Positions 10,501-22,000 of a stretch of 64,000 bases of DNA are shown in pieces. Source of the stretch: Homalodisca vitripennis (Eukaryota; Arthropoda; Insecta; Hemiptera; Cicadellidae); NCBI RefSeq assembly GCF_021130785.1, contig NC_060210.1:186752501-186816500 (forward strand). The letters run 5' to 3'. Numbering within the stretch: position 1 is the first letter of the stretch; each line of letters begins with the position of its first letter. The notes below the pieces were generated by a model. It was not told the DNA's origin, did no database searches, and saw only the letters and a program-made list of their open reading frames with translations. A program made the position numbers and the translations under genes.

Positions 10501-13500
10501 CAATATTGGACAACAAAGAACTCTAAAAAGAGGCGTACATCGCGGAAGCTTATATGTCCTATAGTCTTGAGTTTATATGTGTTAAACAGGCTAGTATTCT
10601 ATCACTGTAATTCACATAAGCGCATACTTCCATTATTGGGGAAGCAGAGAACTTTGGTAAGTCGCCGAGGCCACAGAGCCCTTTAAAACTCTACAGTTAT
10701 TGGATTTATGTGGGCTAAACAAACTAGTTTACTTAGTAAACTTAGTACTTACTACATAGTCACTGGTACACATATCATTGTACTTGTGAAAAATAAACAT
10801 GACAAGCCAGAAAATATTTTACCATTAAAACTGTGTCAAGTTATCCACTTCAAGTAATGTAACACCACTAAAACGATTATTACATTACAGGGTTTTATTA
10901 AATTGTAAACGAGTCTGGTCACTGACTACATGATTTATTCTACATAATCAGCTACAATATACAGCTAATTATTCTACAATAGTGTCCATAGAGAAGGATA
11001 AGAAAACGTTAGACCTCTTTACCCAGACAAAAATTTCACTCACAGCAACTTTTTCACACCTTCCAGATTGTCTCCTGAAGCCACGAAGATTAACATTCTA
11101 AACTTCACTCACGACGACAATAGTTAACGACACGTACTACAGATAGTGCAGTATGTATAAATAACCTTTATCTGGAGACCACGTGACGTTGGATAGCAAT
11201 TACTCTGCAGGATAAAGGACATGGGCTATCAGGACATTGCCTGATATTTAAGCATCATCGTATACTCAATATTAATTATACAAAACGCTGCTTCCGCATA
11301 ACGCTTCTCACGTTTATTGGTTGAACCGTAGGGGAGACTATAAGGGGGACTCAAGAAACCCCCATCCCCCGAAATTTTGAAAGGTAAACTTAAATTTCAC
11401 CAATTAGTTTGTTTTAATACAGAACACATCTATGAGGTCTTAAAGACCAAAGAATTTTCCGGGGGAAGATTCCTGAGTCCCTATTTTGGGGTGTATTTTG
11501 TACTTTCTAAACCACTCGGTGTTTCCCTTCAAAGCAATTTTCTCTATACGCTACTGGCTTTAAACCATTCTCTTTCAAAACAAGTCGAAGACGGTAACAA
11601 TATGGAAGAAGAGAAAGCTCGTTTAGCTATACAAACATTTTAACCCTTTTACCGCCAAGAGCCTATATATAGGCTTTGCCATGAGTGGTGGTAAACCGCC
11701 AAGAGCCTATATATAGGCTTTGTCATGGGTGGTGGTAAACCGCCAAGAGCCTATATATAGGCTTTGCCATGGGCGGCGGTAAACCGCCATGAGCCTATAT
11801 ATAGGCTCTCTACACTTTCGGTTATTAGATATTGATGTTTCCACTGATTTTGATTTTGTTCATTTTAATGCATTCTGGACAATATGAACTTTCATAATAA
11901 TATTGATTTGTTATGTTTATATTATTTTTATGTAGAGTATAGGTTACATTAAATCAGCGATATTTTGATGGCAGTGGCTATTGCGTCGTGGCCGTAGCAG
12001 CTGGCGCTCTGAGTCAGTTGTGTGCATGGCGTGTTTATGAGCACAGTGGTTATTGTTTGGGTATGAAAGGAACAGTAATACTTTGTAAAGGTGTTTGATT
12101 TCCATTTACAGAACTTGAAGTGATCATTAGTGTTAGTTTCCAGTACGTTTCTGCAGTTTGTTCGTTCTGAATCATTCGGTAATAACAGGATGAGTAAGAG
12201 ACAACGTTCTCCGGTAAGTGAAGGGACACTGTTCCAAAATGTTGTTGAATCGGGAATAAACGTCTTTTCAGACGAGGATAGTAATACGGACAATAGTTTG
12301 AACGATTCAAGTAGCTCTGATTTTGTGGATGACTCTGACGCAGATCCGACGTATAATCCAGACCTACCGAGTACTTCTGCAGGTCCTGGTAAGTGTACAG
12401 TTCCAAATCCAATTGTTACGCCTAGGCCAGATGTAGGCAATTTTTCAACATCAGATGATAGTGAAGATGAGAGTATCTATAGGACTCCAAATCCCTCTCT
12501 AACTAATTTGACGAGTACTCCGCTTAGGCGTGGTTCATGTATTGACGAGTTTTCTTCATCTGAGGAGGATATAAATAATGTCAACACACAGAGAGAAATA
12601 TGTCACAGGCCTATCAGAAGACGTCAACCAAGAAGACGTTTACCTGCAATTGATATCGGTGAGGCAAGGGCCCGACAAGATGACCCAGAAAGCAGCTGGG
12701 ACGAAATAATAGAGAACGAGGACTCTGGCTTCCAACACTCGTTCCAATACGCGGAACTGCCAGGCCCAAAACACTGCCCCCCTCAAGATTCAAAACCTAT
12801 TACATACTTGAACCTGTTTCTAACATCTACATTGATTTCGACATTTGTACTAGAGACTAATAGGTATGCTACGAACTATCTGGCAGCTCATGTAAACCGT
12901 TTGTCTCCACATAGTAGGCTAAAAGATTGGACCAATGTTACAGTCGCTGAAATGAAGGCGTTTCTGGCCATTGTTTTGAATATGGGCCTTATTTGTAAAC
13001 CAACAATTGAGAGTTACTGGAGCCAAAAGTCCTCCCAATCAACCACCTGGTTTAGAAAATTGATGAGTCGTAACAGGTTTGAAATCATTTTGAAATTTTT
13101 CCATATTACAGATGTTTCTAATATACCTCAACATGGCCAACCTGATTACAACCCATTGGGCCGGTTTCAACCACTGATTGACCATGCGAATAGATTATTT
13201 CGTCAATTCTACACCCCAAACCAGTCAATGTCTATTGATGAATCGTTGGTAGGCACTAAAAAACGTATTGGTCTAACCCAGTACATGCCAAAAAAGAAAC
13301 ACCACAGATGGGGAATAAAACTGTGGGTGTTGTGTGATGCAATAACACACTATTGTGTTGCATTTTCGTGCTACAAGGGCGCCAGAAACATGGAAGATAT
13401 TGAGCAGAGAGCAGAATGTGGCTTAGCCCACAAAGTTGTAGTGAATTTAATGGAAATGGGGAATTACCTCAACAAGGGATTTCACTTGTATCTGGACAAT

Positions 13501-16500
13501 TTTTTCACTAGCATACCTCTGGCTAGGTACTTGTACAGCAAACTCACTTGGCTGACTGGAACTCTTCGTTTAAATAGAAAAGGAGTCCCTAAACAACTAA
13601 AAGGAAAGTACAGGGTAGGCCAGAAAGTATATGTGCGAAAGGGACCAATACTGCAGATGGCTTGGAGAGAAAAGAAATCGAACAAGTCACAGTTTATTAT
13701 TCTCTCAACCAACAGTGAGGCAACATCAGTTCGTTACACTATTCGTAGGAATAGGAATATAATTATAAAAACAAAACCGAAGATTGTTCATCAGTACAAC
13801 AGAGGGATGGGTGGTATTGATGGAACCGATCAAATGTTGTATACGTATCTGGACGAGAGAAAAAACTTAAAACCCTGGAAGAAAGTAATTTTTAATGTTC
13901 TCGGACGAATGGTACTAAACGCTTACGTGTTGTACAAAATAAACACACAAAAGCCAATGTGTCGGTATGACTTCATGGTAGACATTGTCGAGGAACTGGC
14001 TGCTGATAAGATAACTGGAAGAGCTGACGCTGGCACTGGCGGCGATGGTCCTGGAGGAAAATTCGGCCTGGAAAAACTGCCTGATACAAAACAGAAAGAC
14101 CTGCTCTGTTTGTTCAGGAAAAAACAATCCTGAAGGTAAAAGAAAAAGATCCAGACTGCAGTGTACAAATTGTAAGGTTGGAGTACACCCAGAGTGTCTG
14201 GTCAAACATAATTGTGTGTAAGGATCACGTAGGACATTTTACAAAGTGTAAAGACAGTATATTTTCTTAGGCTAGTATTACTTTTTTATTACTATTCTAT
14301 TCTAACTGTTCTATTATCATCTATATGTATATTTTATAATTGTAATCTTAGTTAAATTCTCAATAGACCTATAGTTAATTTAAAGACCATAATATTTTTA
14401 AGTTTTTCTCGTTTGTGAAATTTACATTTTTAGTTCTTGTATCTTTTTATATCTTTTATACCTTTTTATATAAGTGTTTGTAGTATTATTATATACATTA
14501 TACTTTTATCATCATTGTATTTTATTTTAAGGTAATATTTGATTAGGTTTATCTGTTGTCATATAATTTATAACTTACAAAACACATTGTCACGATTTTT
14601 TCCAAATTTTCATTTTGTACTTGTACAATAAAAAGGTTAAAACATATTTCAAATGGTTGAATTATTTTTTGAAACTTCCTGAAGTTCTTCTTAGTTAAAT
14701 TTAAAATAGTATTGCATAAAGATTTTGTGGTAAAAAGAACAAACTTTGGGACTTATAACACTTCAAAGTTAATATTTGTTTGTATTAAAAAAAGAAATAA
14801 AAATTAAGTTAAAAAATTAAGTATTTAAAAATGTATTACAGCCAACATCTACACATAGAAAGTTAGCGCATTTAAAAATAAAGAAAACGATACCAACAAC
14901 ATCGTTTTATCTTTGTAATTAACGAAAATATAAGTGATAATGTAAACATGTGTAAAACTGAGCAAAATGCCGTGGCGGAGTAGCGACACGCTCCCAGACA
15001 GAGGCTTGGCGGTCGACGCAACTACTCATACAGATATCGTTGGCGGTCGACGCGCCAAGTGTGGCTTGCGGCCTGGCGGTAAAAGGGTTAATATCCCTAT
15101 CAAGATCCACGTGCAACGCTATTATTCTTATCGCAATAGTGTTTGTGTTTACTCAACCATTCCTCGACTTTAGCTTCCAAACATAGATAATTTATAAAAG
15201 GCGCTACTAGCATTCTAGATTGTATTCCAATTATAACAATCGTCTATTAACAAACACTCTTGACTGTAGATTAATAGGTTGTATCAATATTTGTGGTAAT
15301 TTTTACTGTTTAAAGTGGGAAAGTCACTGATGTAAAGAGAGACCGTGGACGCCATGAGCAGTAATTTTGGTATTTTTGAAAACAGTAAGAGATATAAACT
15401 TATTTTTTCTTCAAAAGTAGTATTTTTTAAAATGAAGGTGTATTAATATCTTGGTTGGCTTGTTGTCTTGATTCAAAAATCGATATTACTATCAGCTATT
15501 TATTATAAACGTTATCAGATCGATATTACTATCAGCTATTTATTATAAACGTTATCAGACCATGTAGGTCTTTGTTTCAAATTTAATCCCAAAGTATTAA
15601 TTGCAAAGTATTCGGGGGCATTATATTTTAAGTATCTTATAAGGCACATAATGACACTTTTGGAGGTATGAGGATCGGTTTTGGGAATTTTTACAATGCA
15701 AACATAGCTCAGGTTATATATTATTTTAAAGCTTTCCAAAACCTGGTTGTTTTAGGAAAAATTACATATACGGTTTGCCGACTGATGCAATCTTCACGGT
15801 TAACCAAGCATGAAAAGGTCTATTATCATAACATATTTAATAATTTATACATTATTGAGAAAACTTATCTATTAGATATCCTAATTGATTACATTTTCTT
15901 TTCAGGTCAAATTATAAAGTGATGATGCACTTTCTTACAGTTTTACAATTCGAAGACTTTTTACATATTAGGAAAATAAAACACTGGACTAAAATTTTCA
16001 AACAGCAACTTAGGCCGCGCTGTACACCAAATTAAATGTCATTTTATATTAAACCAACGTTAAAAAGCCATTTAGGTGTACGTAACGGATTTGAAAATAG
16101 TTAGTATTAAAATGTGTATGGTTACAATTAGTACAACTATTATATTTCAATTCGGCTGATACAGACAGTGGTACAGGTGATCTGAAGTGTTTTTTGAAAT
16201 TCCCCTTTGGAAATTTTGCGCTCCTTAGTACAAAATTTTATTTTTGTGATACAAAAAGTGTACAAAATTCTGATACAGTTTTAAAAATTATCTGTGATGG
16301 TCGTCTCACAGTTATATACAGTTCTATATGTTCGTATTGCTATTAGTATAATTTAGATAGTGAAAACAAAGATTTCTACTTCAATTTCCTTGTCCAAAGG
16401 TAGGAGTACGGTACCACACATGTCGCATAGCAGTCTTCGCCGTTGTTATATGCACAATTTCAAGTTAACAGCTCATTCCATTATTGGCAGATAGAACGAC

Positions 16501-18995
16501 AGACATTCATGGAAATTTGAACATATTCGGCAAACAAAAGAGATTTTGCCTTAGCCTACTGTGTCAGGTGTCAATGGCGCTCAATCAAATTCCATTGTTG
16601 GAAATACACCATAAAAAAATGTATTATTGTCTATGTAGAAATGGAGAGTCACGTAAGTTTCCATATGAAATCAATCTAGACATTTATTGCTACACGGTAC
16701 GTTCACTTGTTTTCGTTAGCAAAATCCCATCAAACTCATTGTTTCTCATACAGAAATGAAGCTATGTGCACAATTTCAAGTCTACGGAACAGTTCGTTTT
16801 CGAGATATCAGGACAGACAGACAGTCTGAGAGAAATTAAATTTTCCAGCCTCTTGAATTATAAGCTTGGCTTTAGCTCAGCCGATGAACTGCCAACCGAA
16901 AAAATACGTTCTTCCATTTCTAATCACACTTTACATTTATAATCAGCCAAATATCATCCGAATTTCGTTTATATAAGACTGATATGCGCATAAAGTATAA
17001 TTGCCATAAAATAATAGCACCATTGTGATGCTGTAGCATTGTCTACGACCTCTTCAATGCTTTCTGATGTGTTTGTTGAACACAAGAGATAAGTAATGAG
17101 TTAGTGATTTGTTAGAGTAATAAATTGTGTTTCAATTTCAAATGAAAAAGAACGCAAGAATTGAGATAACAAGCCTCCCAGAGGGCAGTTGTATCTGAAT
17201 ATTAAAGGTTTGAAGCTAATGGCATTATTTTTAAATGGGCATCATGACACATGAGGGAATATTTTCAGAATTTGAATTGTACATTTAGGCTACGAATAAA
17301 TTATATTTTTGGTGTCATAGTTTGGCTTTATCATTTTGCCCTGATCGAGAAAATATACATATGTACGTAAATGTGAGAAAGGTTTAGGTAAGAACATCTG
17401 GCCCTTGTAATCTACCTTCGGATAAACTAGTACATCTAACTAAACCATTACTCTAAATAATTGGACAATTGATTCTCTTCAAGACTCGTTTTCAATTACG
17501 AATTTACTTTTCATACCTGGTATTCCCTGTCATTTAATGACATTAATAAGTTTAAGCACATTTAAAGGTTTTACATTTTTTTGAATGAGTTGAGTACTAT
17601 CATCAGTACAGTTGATATTAGGACATATTGTGTGTAAATAATAACGGCACTGTATCTATGAAGATATGCTATTTTTCAGAGAGGACGGGCGCGGTTGTAT
17701 AAGCTGGGCAAGAAGGTCCGCTCACTGTATAATGGGTTTCTGGACGAACTGTACCAACAAGAGGATATCCGAGCCAACAGCACGTTGTATGTGCGGTCCA
17801 TGATCAGTGCGGAGCACTTTTTGGCGGGACTGTACCCTCCCAAGGGATACCAGGTATGGAGCGATGAGCTGCAGTGGCAGGCAATTCCGCTGTTCCCCAA
17901 CTATGTGGATCACCACCAGGTAAGTCCTGGGAAGCACAGACTATGGTCGATTGTTTGGTAAATGTTCAATAGAAAAAAATTATTATTTTATCTATCAAAA
18001 AATTTGTAGAATCTTCTAGTGTGATTATAGATGTAATTTTGACTGTTCTAGTACTAATGTAATCGGTCAATGTTACGATTTTCAAGAAACACTCATAACG
18101 CTTGTCAAACTACAAGAGAGCTTGTCTCCTAGTAAGATAACATTTAAATTAACTGGATGTAGTTACATCTATCCTTTTGGAAGCTAATAGAGAACTGTTG
18201 ATGTACGGAGAGATCATTAACCAATTCCATCTTATTAAATCTATTATTATCTCATTAAATGCAAATTAAGTTTGCCACCTCTATTGTTTATATATAGTAT
18301 TTAGCTATGAATCTCTTCTCTCCCAGCATTTAGGAAGAAAGTTATGAAAATCCTCAGTGAAGAGTTTATCCTTATCTAGTGAAATCCTTATCTAGTCGCT
18401 GTTGCATGGCCAAATCTGTTACTTATCAGAGAATTCATTTTAGACTTCATGGTTTATGTAATCGCACAGTCTTTTTTTATTGTCAGATTGCACTAAATTA
18501 TATAGACTCTATTGCATGTATCACAATAGCATTATTTTTTTTAGGATTGCCTGTATATTAAATTTTTGTTTTTGGGAGATCGTAGGGTAGTTTCTCGTTG
18601 TTAACTCAACCAATTTATTAAAAACCATTTAAGTAATCTCATCTTTGGATTGTTGGAATGCATGTACATCAGATATTAGGGATGTCATGTATCATAATAG
18701 TATTTATTTTGCTAGGGTCGTTTGTAAATCATTTTTGTTTGGGGTAACCCAAGGGTTATGTAGTTTCGTTTTCAATCTCAACTTATTTATTTAGTTGTAA
18801 ATCTATTTTTGCTATTTTTAATCCATTTCTACGACTTATTGACTGAATAATTGCTTTGTGAATCATTGTATTGTATTGATTTACTCAATAAAATGGTAAT
18901 GCCATAGAAAAAAATATAAAAAATCGTAATTGACAAGTTATATCTATCAAAATAATTATTGTGTTTCTAATAATTGTTTTACTGAAACGTAAAAA

Positions 18996-19045
<50 letters not shown>

Positions 19046-22000
19046 TAATTTATACAAGTGTCATATGAATACATTGTTTGACCAGTTTTGAGTTTGCTAC
19101 ATCAATATTGGACATTGGATGTAATTGGATATTGGATGTAATTGATGTGTAATATGGACATAACTATTACATTTAGTACTTTCTCTAAAACAGACCTTTA
19201 TTTTTCAGCTGGTTTATTCTAAGGAGACGAGATGGTGTCCAAGATTCCATGCTGCTAAAAGGAAGTCACTGCTGAGATTCGTAAAGGAATACGAGTCCAA
19301 CTTGACTGAAATTTTTGATTATGTAAAACCATACACCGAAATCGAGCGCATGGAGCCACTGGATGACAGTATATCGAAATGGGCTGCGATGTACACCCTG
19401 TGGGAGTCCATGTTCTGTCCGGTAAGTAGTGAACACTTAAAACTGTACACCGATCATCAATACAGTGGCTACATTGCCACCGGATGACAGTATATCGAAA
19501 TGGGGCTGCGATGTACACCCTGTGGGAGTCCATGTTCTGTCCGGTAAGTAGTGACCACTTAAAACTGTACACCGACCATAATACAGTTGCTACATTGCCA
19601 CTGGATGACAGTATATCGAAATGGGCTGCGATGTACACCCTGTGGGAGTCCATGTTCTGTCCGGTAAGTACTGACCACTTAAAATCATACATTTCACGGC
19701 TGTAATAAGGAGAAGTTCGACTTTGCACCTATTCCCTGAAAATATATCACTCAGAATAGTGAGAGGGTGAAGCGCTCCCAAAATTTCAATTGAGTGACTC
19801 ATTTGAATAATACTCTTTATATAAAACGAACAAAATTTCTATGCTGATTTTTCAATATTCATATTTTATATTTTTTTTTCTTATTAGTCCTGAAGCCGAG
19901 GGCCAATTTGCCAATTGTATAAGCTCACAACCTGGTTTATTTTAATCAATAGGGAAATTTTCTTCGGGCAGAAATTGGTAAGCAAAGATAATTTTGTTAA
20001 TATAAAAAATTTGGATGGTACTCTTTAAGGGTTTAAAACATAGAATGATTTTTGTTCTCAGATAATATGTGGCACCCTCAAATCAACCATCAGATATGTA
20101 AATAAATATTACATAATCGTCAGCTAACCATATACTATAGAGACCATTAAAGTGGCGACTTCAATCTCTTTATCTAGTTGTCTTACGCTGATTTATCTTT
20201 TATTTATATGTCTAAAGGGTGCTTTTGAGTGGTTCAAGCCAAAAAGTGTACGATCTGAGACCAAATGTACGTGCATCTTCGGGCCGATAACCACGTGGTT
20301 TCTCTCGGCCTGTAGTTGGTTTCGCAGGCTACCTTATCGTACCAGGTGTATATCAGCCTTAAGGGTACATTGACTATTGAAATATTACCATCGTAATAAA
20401 ATTGATTCACTGGAGCTAACGATTTCAGTCCAAATCATACTCTTGAGTAATTGGTGTTATCCTTGAAATCCATGACAGGATATAACGACAACATATATAA
20501 CAGTGATCGCGTCTGTTCAGGATGAAGAAGGCCTTCCTCTACCTGAATGGACGAAGAAAATCTATCCTCATCCCATGACCGAGATGGCTGACAAACTACT
20601 CAGGGTGGGGGCCATTGGGTCTGACACTCAGATCAAATACTTGCAAGGTGAGTTTTAACTACAATAAAGATGATGAAGTTTGATAAAGATGATATTCATT
20701 TGATTTTTAAAGAATTGAAAAAAGTTGTACCATTGTTCAATGGTACAAAAAGGTTACTAACTCTAAATTTCCAGATCTTTAATCTGAGAACTCATTCTCA
20801 GTTGGATATTTAAGGGATACATAACTAAAATCTAGGTAAGGAAAAATCTCGTACTATAGCGTTATGCCACATAAAACCGTTGTCACAATAAATATATATA
20901 TCACCACTGTACATATGCACTTAATAAAAACAAAACTATAATTATTAGAACAGACCTAAACAATACAGATCTGCACTAAACGACCAACCACTATCAACTG
21001 TAATTATGCATCGTACAGTAGGAAATGTTTTAAAACACTCATGTTACCTTCACAAACTAAAAATTGATTTCGTTTGCAATACAACGTGTCAAAAAAGTCC
21101 CGGGAGGGATAAATATTTTTGAAACTACTCAAGATAGAGCTACAAAACTTGTTACAACTCACTTTTGAACGGTTGCCATTTCCGGCTCGGTAGTACGTTG
21201 AGGTCAGGTTTGTGGCATTATACTCTACTAATGAAGACCATTAATTTGATTTGTAAGCATATATATATGCTTATATGAAACATTTGACTGTGACTCCTTG
21301 TGGGCCGTACCCCTAAGGAAGTAGCCGGTCACTGGGTATGTGTTAAATTAGATTTTTTGTCCACTAAGTCCAAGTTTCAAGGTTTTTAGCTCCATCTTAA
21401 ATTTTGCCATAAGTATTCATTCATCCTGGGTCTTTTTAGACACTTTGTATATATATAAACATACTCTTGTATACATTTATAAACGTGAAGCAATTTGATT
21501 GATTTTCCTTGATATGACAGTACTGTATTACTGATCACTCAAATTTCTAAGGGTCATTCACAACTTTTTTTCACAATATTATGTTATAAAACATACAAAT
21601 ATGTGATATGGAGGATTCATAAATGACCTTTAAGTTCTTTAAGATAGGTAACGCCAGAGTTAAACGTTTAGAAATCGTTCTTAGTATTATTCATTGCTGA
21701 CTTAATGAATGATTCATCAAGGTCCAGCATAAACCATAAAAGGTACATGAAATTCGGTACATGACTTTAGTTTGGACCCTAGAAGCACAGTAGCAAAGGA
21801 CAGGGCTACTGCGACCCCAGGGCTCCACCCCACTGGCCTCCAGTTTCGAAAATTCCCATATTAACTCTATAGCAGAAATATATAGCAAATATGTTATTAT
21901 TGAATAGATTCTGTTAAAATTTAATTAACTGTTCATTGTAAACATTATAATGTGACAACACAATCATGTCAGGTTCATTTAATTTAAACACAGTTTTAAA

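Larger units (their letters stand above)
11644..15087 (+). mobile_element. piggyBac transposon, complete with TIRs and TTAA duplication
   Basis: Perfect 14-bp terminal inverted repeats, CCCTTTTACCGCCA at 11644-11657 and TGGCGGTAAAAGGG at 15074-15087, are flanked by TTAA at 11640-11643 and 15088-15091, the diagnostic piggyBac target. Inside are a 44-bp repeat array next to the left end, one transposase gene, and a polyadenylation signal AATAAA (14627-14632). On the right side, GGCGGTCGACGC occurs twice (about 15009 and 15042) near the terminus. Length 3444 bp. It sits in intron 2 of the acid phosphatase gene in the same orientation. Exact TIRs and a single frameshift suggest fairly recent insertion. 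Confidence 0.95.

Noticed and set aside
11377..11643. 88-codon open frame just left of the piggyBac element
   Set aside because: It runs through a dispersed repeat and stops at the transposon's TTAA; no protein features.
13482..14205. Minus-strand open frames across the piggyBac transposase
   Set aside because: They are shadows of the plus-strand transposase.
20479..20520. Upstream in-frame acceptor that would lengthen exon 5 by 14 residues
   Set aside because: The acceptor at 20520 has a better pyrimidine tract and restores the spacing expected between the Cys and the LPLPEW segment.
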